Shown here: piece by piece, positions 43,879-52,967 of the stretch | Numbering within the stretch: position 1 is the first letter of the stretch | How the letters are laid out: the number at the start of each line of letters is the position of its first letter | Source: Kalymmatonema hyalinum WJT4-NPBG1 | GTDB taxonomy: Bacteria; Cyanobacteriota; Cyanobacteriia; Cyanobacteriales; Nostocaceae | DNA length: 52,967 nt | Assembly (NCBI GenBank): GCA_019359075.1 | Contig: JAHHIB010000064.1 | Coordinates: 1 to 52,967 of the forward strand | Direction of reading: 5' to 3' | Program-made: the position numbers and the translations under genes | Notes under the pieces: model-generated | What the model was told of the DNA's origin: nothing | The model's input: only the letters and a program-made list of their open reading frames with translations | Databases searched by the model: none

Positions 43879-44862
43879 TTAGCTAGCAACGTACTCTTTA
43901 ACGTTGGCACGACGACGACGCAGATGAGCAAGGGCTTGATGCTCTAACTGACGGACGCGTTCGCGGCTGAGGTTCAACCGTTCGCCAACTTTGGCCAAAG
44001 ACATTTCGTTTCCATCGACTAAACCAAAGCGCAGGGCTACAACTTCTCGCTGTTGCGGGGTGAGTTCTGCCAGCATATTGTTTAAGTCTTGGCGCAAGAA
44101 TTCCTGGGTCGTGTAATACTCTGGTGATGGTCCTTCATCTTCGAGCATTTCTTGCAGTTCGGTATCTTGGTTATCGCCAACTTTTACATCCAAAGATACT
44201 GGCTGACGCGCCATGTTCAGGTACTCGCGGATCTGGGCTGGTTCTAACTCAAGTTCTTTGCCAATTTCCGCAGGAGTTGGCGATCGCCCCAACTTCTGAG
44301 CCAGTTCACGCTGCACTTTTTTGATTTTGTTCAGCTTCTCAGTAATGTGGATCGGTAAACGAATGGTACGACCTTGCTGAGCGATCGCCCGCGTTATCGC
44401 TTGACGAATCCACCAGTAAGCGTAGGTTGAGAACTTATAACCACGTGTCGGGTCAAATTTCTCCACACCCCGCTCTAATCCTAGTGTTCCTTCCTGGATC
44501 AGATCCAGAAACTCCATGTTCCGCTTCTGGTACTTCTTGGCAATGGCAACAACTAAGCGCAAATTCGCTTCAATCATCTTTTGCTTTGCCCGCTTGCCTT
44601 GGTGTACTATCTGTTTCACCTCAGTCTCAGATTTGCGAACATGAGCTGCCCATTCTTCTAAGCTAGGTTCCTGGCGCAATTTCTTCGTCAAAGCCTCCTT
44701 AGCGTCCAGGAGCGTCATCATTTGTTGTACCTGCTTCCCATAGACAATCTCTTGCTCACGGGTTAGCAGTGGTACACGACCAATCTCGCGCAGATAGGTT
44801 CGCACCATATCAGCCGTGAATTTGGCGTTAAGGTTTTCGGTTTGGGTGTCAACAGTAGGCAT
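43879..44862 (-). CDS. group 2 sigma-70 factor (RpoD/SigA-like)
   Basis: A 327-residue sigma factor lacking the long region 1.1 of the primary SigA. It has region 1.2 ([21 protein letters not shown]), region 2 ([60 protein letters not shown]), region 3 ([15 protein letters not shown]) and region 4 ([15 protein letters not shown], with the helix-turn-helix [20 protein letters not shown]). Group 2 factors recognise SigA-like promoters and serve stress, nitrogen or light responses in cyanobacteria. The paralogue (SigB, C, D or E type) cannot be fixed from this alone. It is followed by its own terminator and preceded by a long leader. Confidence 0.94.
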   Translation of the reverse strand: MPTVDTQTENLNAKFTADMVRTYLREIGRVPLLTREQEIVYGKQVQQMMTLLDAKEALTKKLRQEPSLEEWAAHVRKSETEVKQIVHQGKRAKQKMIEANLRLVVAIAKKYQKRNMEFLDLIQEGTLGLERGVEKFDPTRGYKFSTYAYWWIRQAITRAIAQQGRTIRLPIHITEKLNKIKKVQRELAQKLGRSPTPAEIGKELELEPAQIREYLNMARQPVSLDVKVGDNQDTELQEMLEDEGPSPEYYTTQEFLRQDLNNMLAELTPQQREVVALRFGLVDGNEMSLAKVGERLNLSRERVRQLEHQALAHLRRRRANVKEYVAS

Positions 44863-46141
44863 TGGTGCGTTTTCCTCTACTCCGTAAACAAAAATAAATA
44901 CTCAATAACTAGGGCGGATTGGGAAAGTTAGTACACGTAATACGCATCCAGGGGAACTATCACAGAGAAAATTGATTTCTACAGAATTTGTCAAGACGGT
45001 TACTTTTTTCGATAGGTTCCCCTACCTTCCCTAAATTTTGAAATCGTTTATAACCATGCTGGTTTGTCTTCAATAATTCTTTTAATCCTTAAATCCCTGA
45101 TGCCGAGACTCATAATATGAAGTCAGTATGACTTCTAGATCTTCTATAGTACGATATATCATGTTAATCGTAAAGTACTTTAGTTAAATCTTTCTATTAT
45201 AATGCAAATCGATCTTTATTGTACGAAGAGTTTAATACTCATTTTGAAAAGTTACACTATCTATAGTGACGCTAACACCCGGTAATCAGTCCTCCGCCTA
45301 TAGCCGGATAACCGAACTGAAATGCTTACCATCATGGAGGGATGTCACGAAATCTAGAAATCGGGGATTGGAAATTGAGAATTGGTAGTTAATATTTTTC
45401 TCCGTTAACCTGGGTTTACAGCTAGCAAGGTTTTCCATTAATGACTACTCCCTTCCCGCCGGAAGAATACCGATTAAATGAACCACGTTCAAAGCAGCGT
45501 GTCCTTTGGACATAGGCACCTAGACGCGTTCGCGAACCGACTCAGCGGCGTACCGAACCTGAGTGCGTGTCCGTTAGGGCAAGGGTAGGACACAAAGAAA
45601 GGAAGAAGATAGGTAATCTTACACTCCTGATGGGAGTAATTCCATCAATGACTCAATCGCAGCATTTGAGTCAGTTCCAATATGCTCAACACCTATAAAG
45701 ACCTTACGCTTAAGCCAAAGTAGCCCTTAAGCTGCAAAAATAACAGCTACCTACAACAACACCACCCTTTATCTCTCCTCGAAAAATGCGCTTCCCTTGA
45801 ATATTTGATAGAACCAAGAGCATCACAGTTCAATATCAACTCTGTTAACGTCTGAAAACTAACGATAAACAAGTTGCTTACTTGCCTGAGCCACTGATGA
45901 CTTAGCCTCCCTGTTTTCGCAATATCATGCTTGCTCGAATCCACAGGAAGGATTGGATTTATAACTAAATTATAGCATCTTTTTCATGACAGATAATAAT
46001 CAATACGACTGTTGGAGAGTGGCGAAATCAGCCCATTCATCCACTCATAAGGTTGATTGTTGCGCCCAAGCGCCACCACAAACTTAAATACCAGTTATGG
46101 ATTTGGGATTTCCAAAAATTCCCATCTAAAATCTCAAATCT
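44863..46141. other. long intergenic region upstream of the sigma factor gene
   Basis: Almost 1.3 kb without a convincing gene. The first 400 bases are AT-rich and likely hold the sigma factor promoters. A GC-rich palindromic cluster lies at about 45507-45590 (GCGTTCGCGAACCGACTCAG, GGTACGCCGCTGAG-like and TGTCCGTTAGGGCA units). A 65-codon minus-strand frame at 45747-45944 has no recognisable features. Confidence 0.5.
45507..45590. repeat. palindromic small-repeat cluster
   Basis: Units include CGCGTTCGCGAACCG, CAGCGGCGTACCGAACCTGAG and GTGTCCGTTAGGGCAAGGG, similar in style to the clusters near 0.2 and 2.0 kb. Lies in a gene-free stretch. Confidence 0.6.
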
Positions 46142-47884
46142 CTAGAACCCCAGATCCGCTTTGGCGAGTTGTGCTGCGGCGAAGACTTCTTCATCTGGTT
46201 TTTCTTCCCAAGCAGTTTCGCCAATTTCTTCATAGAATGCCGTGTCATAAGGACGGGTACGCACAACCACCGGCATGGGGACGGCGTGACCTAAAATCAA
46301 GGCTTGCTGCTTAGAGTCCAATTTTGCCAACACAGACCGTAAGGCACCTCCACCAGAGACCCCAGTAAAAATGGCTTCAATGTCTTTTTCATCATTGAGT
46401 AAGGCGGTGATGCGGGTGCCAATCTGGGACATAACTTCATTATCTATCCCCGAGGGACGTTGATCAACCACCAAGAGTGTTACGAAATATTTCCGCATCT
46501 CCCGGGCAATAGTACCAAAAATAGTACTTTGTACCGTCGCTGAGTCGAGGAAACGGTGTGCCTCCTCAATCGTAATCATCAGTTGCGTTGGTTTATCGTT
46601 AGGATTTTTTGTTTGTAAAAACTTTTCCGACTTGCTGACATAATGTTGGTGAATCCGCCGGGTAATCATATTGGTCACCAACATATAAGAAAGCATATTC
46701 GATTGGGAACCAAACTCTACAACAATATTCTTCCCTGCTTCTAGGGAACGCAACATTTGATTGACGTAATTTTGGGGACAAGCCGCACGCATATACTTTA
46801 AATTCTCCAATCGCAGGAGTTTGCGCTGCAGTGCTGTAATCGAACCTTGGTGTCCTCGCTTCTCCTCACAAAAGAGCTTGATTTCCTCGTTGGTCATATT
46901 TATGAGTTGGAGAATCCAAGACTTGCCAAACTCCGCATATAAAATATTGGCGCTATCCAAACTTGCTTCCGAGAGTCCTAAATCTCGAGAGCATAACTTA
47001 ATATCTTCTACTTCAATTTGGTCGTAACTTAAGTAGAGTTCTTGAGCGTGAGAAACGCCTCGGCGCTTGGTGGATTCGGGGTCGAGAGTGTAGACTTCAA
47101 CAAGACTTGGAAAGAGCTGTTTTAAACCTTTAACAGTGCTAAATTGTTTGCCTTCTGAAACAGCTTCCCAGCCATACTCTGAGTGCATATCAAAAATCAA
47201 ATTTACCGCAGCATTTTTGCGGATTGTCCCAGCCAAGAGTAACCTTGTTAAAAACGATTTGCCAGTTCCTGATTTCCCAAAAACGCCGTTGCTTCTTTCT
47301 ACAAAGCGGTTTAAATCGAGGCAAACTGGTACCTCCATATCCAGTGGTTTACCAATGGAAAAATTTTTCCTTTGAGGATCGTCTTCCCAACCAAAGACTC
47401 TACGAAAATCTTCTTCGGAAGCTTCATAAACTTGGCTAAAGTGGCTGGGAATCGTTTTCACTGGGAGCAGTTCCATTGTCGTGCTCGTTTGCGGCTGAAA
47501 TGATGCCAAACCTGTCGCCGATGGAACAAAAGGATTTGCAGATTTGCCGTTTGTTGGAGAAAAAGATTCTTGAGATTCCGGGGTAAACATCAACATAGGC
47601 GCGAGGTTGATGGTACCGTATGTCCCGCCTCCTGCTAAAATCTCTCGCAAAAAAGTGTCTTCCCAATTAGGAGGATTAGCAATAATTCTTTGGTTGGCAA
47701 TTCCTAACGCTACGTCTGTGAGCATGCAGAAAAAACGCGATCGCACCCCTTGGACAACTAAAAACTTACCCACCCGCATATCTTCTACCGAAACATCGGG
47801 GTGCAATCTAACTTCTAATCCTCCTGTGAGAGAGCCTTGTATAACCGAACCTAATGGAGCGTCCAAATTCATTTCATTAATCAC
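46142..47884 (-). CDS. HerA-like (DUF87) ATPase
   Basis: A 580-residue ATPase of the FtsK/HerA superfamily. After an N-terminal beta-barrel-like region (about 10-130; VIQGSLTGGLEVRLHPDVSV, VGKFLVVQGVRSRFFCML) it has the Walker A motif GKSGTGKS at 203-210, a Walker B segment QLMITIEEAHRFL, a DQRPSGIDNEVMSQIGTRI sensor region and the ending ALILGHAVPMPVVVRTRPYD. HerA proteins are hexameric DNA translocases; in archaea they work with NurA in repair, and bacterial relatives also occur in defence systems (Sir2-HerA, DUF4297-HerA). No nuclease partner gene is adjacent here, so a stand-alone housekeeping role seems more likely. Confidence 0.88.
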   Translation of the reverse strand: MINEMNLDAPLGSVIQGSLTGGLEVRLHPDVSVEDMRVGKFLVVQGVRSRFFCMLTDVALGIANQRIIANPPNWEDTFLREILAGGGTYGTINLAPMLMFTPESQESFSPTNGKSANPFVPSATGLASFQPQTSTTMELLPVKTIPSHFSQVYEASEEDFRRVFGWEDDPQRKNFSIGKPLDMEVPVCLDLNRFVERSNGVFGKSGTGKSFLTRLLLAGTIRKNAAVNLIFDMHSEYGWEAVSEGKQFSTVKGLKQLFPSLVEVYTLDPESTKRRGVSHAQELYLSYDQIEVEDIKLCSRDLGLSEASLDSANILYAEFGKSWILQLINMTNEEIKLFCEEKRGHQGSITALQRKLLRLENLKYMRAACPQNYVNQMLRSLEAGKNIVVEFGSQSNMLSYMLVTNMITRRIHQHYVSKSEKFLQTKNPNDKPTQLMITIEEAHRFLDSATVQSTIFGTIAREMRKYFVTLLVVDQRPSGIDNEVMSQIGTRITALLNDEKDIEAIFTGVSGGGALRSVLAKLDSKQQALILGHAVPMPVVVRTRPYDTAFYEEIGETAWEEKPDEEVFAAAQLAKADLGF

Positions 47885-48004
47885 ATATTGATGAGCTTTC
47901 TCATATGTTGCATTCTAATTGTACAAGACAAAATTGGCGACAAAAGTTTTGTCATTTGTCATTTGTTAAGAACCAATAACTAATGACTCATGACTATTGA
48001 CTCA

Positions 48005-48802
48005 TTACTCAATTTGAATTGAAGTAGGCGCATTTGGACTTGCTGTGGTGGTACCACCTATAAGTGGTCTGCGAAATTGGGTGTAGAGGCGATCGCGCCA
48101 AGCAAAGAACGGTTGGTAAGCTGGATTTTCTGCCAATATGGGTACTCCTTTGCCTCTGATGCTTGCTGGTAAATTTAGATAGGGACCATCCGGGAACTTC
48201 AGCAATATCGACAAACCCGCCACGGCAAAGTCAGCTAAGGTCGGTTCATCTCCTACTAAATAAGGACTATCTGCCAACAACAGTGTCAGTGCTTCCAAAT
48301 CTTGTTTCAAGTCGGCGATCGCGCTACGTACTGCATCTGGGCTATAACCAACTCCAAAACCCAAAACTGTCAGTACGTCGCTGGGTACTCCTTCTACCAG
48401 AGTTTTGAGCACATCTGGTGTGTTGGTTGGGAGTAAGGACTTGCGAAAATTCTGGTTTTGACTAATGGCAGAAAATAGTGCTTTGCGACCTTTGATACCA
48501 ATTGATTCATCCGCCCATTCTTCGATCAATAAACATAAACCCCGCTTCTTTGCATCGGTTGGTATCAATGGGCGTTCTGGATACTGTGAGTCTAAATACT
48601 TGGCTATCTCCGTTGAATCCGCTATATATCTATTACCGTCCTTCAAAACCGGTACTTGACCCTGACCAGTCAACCGGAATAGTTCTACCTGTCCAATGCC
48701 TGGCGTCACCTCGATTTTGCGGTACTCCAGCCCTTTATAATCAAGGATCAGACGCACTTTTTCTGAGTATTGAGATAATTCAAACTGGTATAATTCCAGC
48801 AT
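48005..48802 (-). CDS. glutathione S-transferase family protein
   Basis: A 265-residue protein with an N-terminal thioredoxin-like domain (LYQFELSQYSEKVRLILDYK, GQGQVPVLKDGNRYIADSTE with the cis-Pro and Glu-Ser glutathione site) and an all-helical C-terminal domain containing YLVGDEPTLADFAVAGL, a conserved capping motif. The catalytic residue at the N-terminal end of the first helix is probably Ser. The C-terminal domain is longer than usual by about 30 residues. The substrate is unknown. The gene lies about 120 bases downstream of the HerA-like start, on the same strand. Confidence 0.9.
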   Translation of the reverse strand: MLELYQFELSQYSEKVRLILDYKGLEYRKIEVTPGIGQVELFRLTGQGQVPVLKDGNRYIADSTEIAKYLDSQYPERPLIPTDAKKRGLCLLIEEWADESIGIKGRKALFSAISQNQNFRKSLLPTNTPDVLKTLVEGVPSDVLTVLGFGVGYSPDAVRSAIADLKQDLEALTLLLADSPYLVGDEPTLADFAVAGLSILLKFPDGPYLNLPASIRGKGVPILAENPAYQPFFAWRDRLYTQFRRPLIGGTTTASPNAPTSIQIE

Positions 48803-49710
48803 TCTTCAGTTCCTGTAGGTGGTTCCCTTATAAATTTTACAAGTTTATGTTAGTTAAAATAGTATCAATTCACAATTTATACATTTATTTTTCGTCTGCT
48901 CTAGCAATCTTAAATGATTGGTGAAATCTTTGATTCTGTCTATTAAAAGTCCCGCAGCCCTTATACCAATTCTATGTGATATGCTGCTTGATTCAGCAAT
49001 CAGCTAAGGGCTAGACGGTTGTTGCACGCTACTTGCGGGACTTGGGGGAGACCCCTTTTGGGTATCTCCTATGCCTGCGCGCCCGCCAAGGGCGAACAAA
49101 GACGCTCCTTTGTATGCCAATCGCCGTGAGAGTGGGAAACTCCTATCGCTGACGCCACGCCTTACGGCTATCGGGTGAGTCCCTCGTGGTGCAGTGCCGG
49201 TAGGCGTACGGACACGCTTTGCGCTTACGCCAGTTGCCGTGACGGGAAACAAGGACTGCTTTCCATGAGCTAAATATGCATTTTCCCAGCTGGAATTATG
49301 CAATTCTGCCGGAATTTTCATTTTCCGGGAACAGAATAACTAATTCAATGGTCTATAAATAAATGTTTTTTCCAATTCAACTATATTTGATATAAACTTT
49401 TCTGTGGGTGGGAAATTATAGCGAGTTTCAATTTCATGGAATACGTTTTGAAAGAACAACAGAACAACACAACACAGAATTCATTCTCATTCCCTAGCTG
49501 ATGAGTTGAGGAATATTATTTGCCCTAGCTGCACTTCATTCATGCCTTGAACGACTATATACTCATCAATACGAAAATTTTCAAATTTTTCCATACTAAT
49601 CTATGGCTTATTTGTGACAAAAAATCTTACTTCTTTAGTTAGATTTTCTGTGTACCAAGATGATATAAATCATTATGGTAATGTGTGGAAATTAAAGCCA
49701 AACAAAGTTT
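48803..49710. other. intergenic region with large palindromic repeat cluster
   Basis: About 900 bases without a real gene. CTCTAGCAATCTTAAATGAT at 48899 resembles a single diverged end of the MITE family seen at 25392 and 31204. The repeat cluster is at 49043-49255. The last 200 bases are AT-rich and probably carry the fasciclin gene promoter. Confidence 0.5.
49043..49255. repeat. large palindromic small-repeat cluster
   Basis: Over 200 bases of adjoining units: GGGTATCTCCTATGCCTGCG, GCCCGCCAAGGGCG, AATCGCCGTGAGAGTGGGAA, ACGCCACGCCTTACGGCTAT, GTGCAGTGCCGGTAGGCGTA, GCTTTGCGCTTACGCCAG and TTGCCGTGACGGGAAAC. Several are shared with 5165-5320 and 18955-19063. A 105-codon minus-strand frame through the cluster is an artefact of its high GC content. 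Confidence 0.75.
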
Positions 49711-50595
49711 ATGAAGGTTGAATACAGCAATTTGCTGACCAAGTTGGCTGGCATAGTAGGAGTAACGGGCATTAGTCTCCTTATGGGTCTACCTACTGGA
49801 GCAAGCGAGATATTAAATCCTAATCCTGGTATTTTCAAGGAAGCAGCGTATACCGATGCTCAACGCCTATTAGTAAATGCAGGTTATTCTATACCTAGTG
49901 AGCCTGCACTACAAGCAACATCCAAAAAAAACCCAGCGAAAAACACAACGGTGGCACAAGGACGGCGAGGAATAAACCCCAGTCCCAGCATTTTACAGGA
50001 GTGTCCTTATAACCGTGCTGCTTGTCCTGGTGGAGCTGGAACTGGCACTTCTACACCTCCCACATCTCCCCCTGGAAGCACACCCACCCCACCTGGAACA
50101 GAAATACCCACAACACCAGGTACACCCACAACACCAAGTACACCCACCACGCCTGGTGCACCTGGAGCAGGTACAAGTAGCCAAAACTTGGTAGCGCTTG
50201 CAGAGTCCAACGGCTCCTTTACGTTTCTAACCAAAGCTTTAAGGGCAGCTGGACTGGCAGAAACCTTGCAAGGCAAAGGTCCTTTCACAGTCTTCGCACC
50301 CACTGATGCAGCATTTGCCAAACTGCCACAAGACGCTGTACAAGATTTATTGAAGCCAGAAAATAAAGAAGTCCTGGTGAAGATTTTGCAATATCATGTG
50401 GTCTCAGGTTCAGTATCGTCCGGTAATTTGAAATCTGGAGAAGTCAAAAGCATTGAAGGCGGTCCGATCAACGTTAAGGTTGATCCGAGCGCTGGTGTAA
50501 CAGTGAATGATGCTAAGGTGGTTCAGCCTGACATCAAAGCCAGCAACGGCATTATTCATGTGATTGATAACGTGATTTTGCCTCCTGATTTGTAA
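49711..50595 (+). CDS. exported fasciclin (FAS1) domain protein
   Basis: A 294-residue protein with a signal peptide (MKVEYSNLLTKLAGIVGVTG, hydrophobic core, cleavage near GASE at about 32), a 90-residue variable region with two cysteines (QECPYNRAACPGG), a Pro/Thr/Gly-rich linker with repeated TPTTPGTP-type units (about 110-152) and one complete FAS1 domain (about 157-292). The FAS1 motifs are GKGPFTVFAPTDAAFAKLP (the H1 box) and ASNGIIHVIDNVILPPDL (the H2 box), with LVKILQYHVVSG between. FAS1 proteins act in adhesion or matrix contacts at the cell surface. The gene is probably monocistronic. Confidence 0.93.
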   Translation: MKVEYSNLLTKLAGIVGVTGISLLMGLPTGASEILNPNPGIFKEAAYTDAQRLLVNAGYSIPSEPALQATSKKNPAKNTTVAQGRRGINPSPSILQECPYNRAACPGGAGTGTSTPPTSPPGSTPTPPGTEIPTTPGTPTTPSTPTTPGAPGAGTSSQNLVALAESNGSFTFLTKALRAAGLAETLQGKGPFTVFAPTDAAFAKLPQDAVQDLLKPENKEVLVKILQYHVVSGSVSSGNLKSGEVKSIEGGPINVKVDPSAGVTVNDAKVVQPDIKASNGIIHVIDNVILPPDL

Positions 50596-50746
50596 GTTGT
50601 TGGCAGATGTAAACTTTGTAACATAAGTCAATTGTAATAAGCTTTTAGGAAATGGGTAATACGTAATAGGTAATGGGTGTTCCCCTACCAATTACTTGTT
50701 ACCCATTACTGTATTGTTCTGTTTGTCAATTAAAGTGTATTAGTGA

Positions 50747-51517
50747 CAATCAAACCTAACAGAAACAGGGGAACCTTTAGGAGGGGTAAGAATTCAGGTT
50801 AATTCTCAAGGTGCGCCTGAATTTACATGGACTGGTGATACTGGTTTTGCTAAAGTAAAAATTCCCAGTAAAGGTGATGTTATTGTCAATTTAACTAAAG
50901 CAGGTTACCCAACTCAAAATTTACCCATTAACTTAGAAAATGACCAAAGTACAACTAGAACTATTAGGTTAAGTCAATCAGGTAAACCTGAAGTTAAATC
51001 AGTTGTTTCATCGTCTCCGGCTGCACCTGTTCCTAATCCATCTATAACTACACCTCCTACAGAAACTAGCTCTACACCTCCTGCAAGTAGCACAGACTTA
51101 TCACAAATAACTGCTGGTCACTCTGAAAGTGATTATGTCAAAGAATTTGATGGGCTTATATTTAACTTCCAAGATTGTCACTTAGGAGATAAAGTAATAA
51201 AGTGTAACTTTTTAATAACAAATAAAACTAGAGAAAGACGTTTTAAAATAAGAGCAGACTACAACAGAGTAATTTTTAATGATGGTAACGAGGACTATGG
51301 TCGTGATGTTCAAATAGGCGCTTCCAAAGGTTACAAATACCAAGTTGTGACAACTCTCCCCCAAGATGTTTCTTTAAAAGGTACTATAACTTTCAATAAA
51401 GTAACAACTGATACTAACAAAATTACTTTGTTCAAAATTAAGTTTTCTAGTGAAAACAAAGAAGGTGAAGATATACAGAAAGAAATTGAATTTCGTAACA
51501 TAACAATATCTAATTAA
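50747..51517 (+). pseudogene. 5'-truncated secreted-type protein gene without start codon
   Basis: An uninterrupted frame of 256 codons runs from the TGA at 50744-50746 to TAA at 51515-51517, but contains no ATG or GTG, and TTG occurs only near its end. The peptide begins QSNLTETGEPLGGVRIQVNS, with a carboxypeptidase-regulatory or PEGA-like beta domain (TGFAKVKIPSKGDVIVNLTK), a Pro/Thr/Ser linker (PNPSITTPPTETSSTPPASS) and a C-terminal domain of about 125 residues (VKEFDGLIFNFQDCHLGDKV to FRNITISN). Long open length and protein-like composition show it was coding. Loss of the 5' part, presumably with a signal peptide, points to a deletion or rearrangement. Its end overlaps the convergent oxidoreductase gene. 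Confidence 0.7.
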
Positions 51518-52449
51518 CACTCATTGTCCACTTGCAACACGATTTTGCCGTGGGTGCCGCTTTGACTCAGTTCGTGTGCTCTACAAGTTTCGGCAAGCGG
51601 TACAACAGTTCCAACACGTAGTTTGACTCGTCCAGAATCAATCAGACTGCCAATTTCACTCAGGTGAGTACTACTAGGCTGAACCATTACCATCTTGCTC
51701 TGAACCCCGTAGAATGCTGCGGCGTCTCGTGATGGAAGGCTAATTGTTGACACTAGAGTGGCTTTCTCCTTCATCACTTCCAGAGAGCGTTCCTGTACAT
51801 CGTTACCCACAGTGTCTAGAACAAAGTCAATCTCCTGAATCAGATCCTCAAACGGAGTAGCTTTGTAGTCAATGACTTGATCAACCCCTAGCTTAAGTAG
51901 GTAATCTCTATCTTTAGCTGAAGCGGTTCCAATCACCTCCGCCCCTTGCAATTTGGCAAACTGTACCGCAAAAGAACCAACACCGCCTGCTGCACCGTGA
52001 ATCAGTGCAGTCTGCCCAGGAGACAGTTTACCCGTGTGAAACAGTGCTTGCCACGCCGTTAGTCCAGTCATGGGAACGCATGCTGCTTGCACCGGATTGA
52101 GGGAAGTTGGTTTGGGGGCAACATCTGCTGCACGAACAGCGATATATTCAGCGTAGGCACCATCTCGCATCATGTCTGCCAATGCGTAGACTGCATCGGC
52201 GATGTGGAAATTAGAGACTTCTGACCCAGCCTCAACAATCTCACCCGCCACATCCCACCCTAGGATGAGAGGCAGTTTGTGAGGCATGACCTGTTTGAAA
52301 TAACCTGCTCGGACTTTGCAATCGAGTGGGTTGACAGCAGCAGCCTGAACGCGGATGAGAACTTCATCTGCTGCAATCTTGGGTCGCGGTGCATCTTCGT
52401 AAATGAGAACGTCTGGTTCACCGTAGGAGTGAATACGAACTGCTTTCAT
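51514..52449 (-). CDS. zinc-independent quinone oxidoreductase-like MDR protein
   Basis: A 311-residue medium-chain dehydrogenase/reductase (311 from the ATG at 52449, MKAVRIHSYG; a TTG at 52473 would add eight residues). It has the GroES-like domain with VNPLDCKVRAGYF and ILGWDVAGEIVEAGSEVSNF, then the NADPH-binding fold with ALIHGAAGGVGSFAVQFAKL (AAxGGVG motif of quinone oxidoreductases) and GTASAKDRDYLLKLG. The cysteine/histidine zinc ligands of alcohol dehydrogenases are absent. Such enzymes reduce quinones or enones with NADPH. Its stop codon overlaps the end of the gene remnant on the opposite strand. Confidence 0.92.
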   Translation of the reverse strand: MKAVRIHSYGEPDVLIYEDAPRPKIAADEVLIRVQAAAVNPLDCKVRAGYFKQVMPHKLPLILGWDVAGEIVEAGSEVSNFHIADAVYALADMMRDGAYAEYIAVRAADVAPKPTSLNPVQAACVPMTGLTAWQALFHTGKLSPGQTALIHGAAGGVGSFAVQFAKLQGAEVIGTASAKDRDYLLKLGVDQVIDYKATPFEDLIQEIDFVLDTVGNDVQERSLEVMKEKATLVSTISLPSRDAAAFYGVQSKMVMVQPSSTHLSEIGSLIDSGRVKLRVGTVVPLAETCRAHELSQSGTHGKIVLQVDNEC

Positions 52450-52473
52450 TGTTTCTGTAAGTATTCTGGTCAA

Positions 52474-52883
52474 TTTGAATGCTCAAAGGATTACCCAGCA
52501 ATCTGTCGAAACATCTCTTCAGTCAGCCATTCTGTTCCGGCGACAAAATTACGTCCTGGCGTAGGCAGTAACTCTAAATAAGCGCCTTATTAATCAAAAG
52601 TGGATGAACAAAGCTGAGATAGGGCGGATAGCGGCTAAACTTGCTAATCTCGTCGCTACTCCTCCAGAGGGTGCATGAGAGTGACTTGAGATTGAGTTTA
52701 GAGACTACTCCTCACCGATGTCTTATCTTTTCTTGCCAAAAATATCCTGATATTGCAAACTTGTGCAAAATGTTCTGATTTTTCTATAACTTCCGATACT
52801 TGATTTCAATCAAGGAATTTTTAGGAGTTTTCATTTTAAGATACTAGGACTTACGCATTGACAAAAAACATCATCCATGTGTA
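52474..52883. other. intergenic region, edge of a mobile element
   Basis: No gene is evident. At 52847-52857 the sequence GGACTTACGCA, a common outer end of cyanobacterial insertion sequences, is followed at 52884 by the tail of a possible transposase frame on the minus strand, so the last hundred bases are probably an insertion-sequence end. Confidence 0.4.
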
Positions 52884-52967
52884 CTAGGCAGCACAAGTCT
52901 TGGTGAGATTGTCCACAATGTACTCACGCACAACGAAAGTGAATAAATTTCTTTGCAATTCATACCA
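52884..52967 (-). CDS. possible transposase C-terminus (partial)
   Basis: An open frame of 27 codons runs in from the window edge on the minus strand and stops at 52884-52886. The residues (LQRNLFTFVVREYIVDNLTK within them) are basic and aromatic as in transposase tails. The nearby GGACTTACGCA end supports an insertion sequence. Family not determined. Confidence 0.3.
   Translation of the reverse strand, partial: WYELQRNLFTFVVREYIVDNLTKTCAA

Noticed and set aside
45747-45944. 65-codon minus-strand frame
   Set aside because: Low complexity and no family features; too little to support a gene or a transposase remnant.
46142-47884. HerA-like ATPase as part of an anti-phage system
   Set aside because: No Sir2, DUF4297, NurA or other nuclease gene is adjacent; the downstream neighbour is a glutathione S-transferase.
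49004-49321. 105-codon minus-strand frame
   Set aside because: Covers the composite repeat array; high GC keeps the frame open by chance.
1-52967. CRISPR arrays, tRNA and rRNA genes
   Set aside because: No regularly spaced direct repeats with unique spacers and no cloverleaf or rRNA-like sequence were seen; the tandem repeats present are heptamers or nonamers without spacers.

Overview
The window is a stretch of cyanobacterial chromosome, most likely from a filamentous, heterocyst-forming type related to Nostoc, Scytonema or Tolypothrix. The grounds are frequent GCGATCGC (HIP1) octamers, heptameric tandem repeats of the CATTAGT type, a cyAbrB regulator, a cyanobacterial group 2 sigma factor, PAS/GAF-rich signalling proteins with a cyanobacteriochrome-type GAF, and many palindromic small repeats between genes. 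Genus is inferred from style, not proven.

Layout. 1-2.2 kb: tail of an IS630-type transposase and two small unknown proteins. 2.2-6.8 kb: a secreted FAD-dependent oxidoreductase, clpS with a DUF2103 gene, a small membrane protein and moaE. 7.4-16.2 kb: four signalling genes on the + strand. Two paralogous hybrid histidine kinases flank a 1100-residue kinase with a candidate bilin-binding (DXCF-type) GAF domain and an Rcp1-like response regulator. 16.2-22.1 kb: a SnoaL-like protein, pyrR, cobD, an Rrf2 regulator, cyAbrB and a ClC channel. 22.1-30 kb: a structured non-coding stretch, a zinc-ribbon membrane protein, a GT39-like glycosyltransferase, a PhyH-like oxygenase, a degenerate large serine recombinase, a VOC protein and two small proteins. 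31.2-32.6 kb: a MITE-like element interrupted by a decayed ISAs1-family insertion sequence, itself carrying two small-repeat insertions. 32.7-39.6 kb: aspartoacylase, a PAS-GAF-PAS adenylate cyclase, a deoxyhypusine-synthase-like enzyme, a macro-domain protein and a GT2. 39.8-42.1 kb: an IsrB-type (IscB without HNH) RNA-guided nuclease gene behind a structured omega-RNA-like leader, then cobO. 42.1-52.9 kb: an exported protein, a group 2 sigma factor, a HerA-like ATPase, a glutathione S-transferase, a fasciclin protein, a gene remnant with no start codon, a quinone-oxidoreductase-like enzyme and the edge of another transposase.

The strongest second-look item is the IsrB locus. The 36 bases immediately before the predicted omega-RNA scaffold match 34 of 36 bases of the nearby macro-domain gene, about 1.2 kb away, antisense to its codons 10-22. 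The guide of an IscB/IsrB omega-RNA sits at exactly that place, so this RNA could target or silence a host gene. Other points of interest are the candidate cyanobacteriochrome kinase, the nested MITE/ISAs1/small-repeat history, a 771-base open frame with no start codon, and a gene-free structured region at 22.67-22.99 kb.
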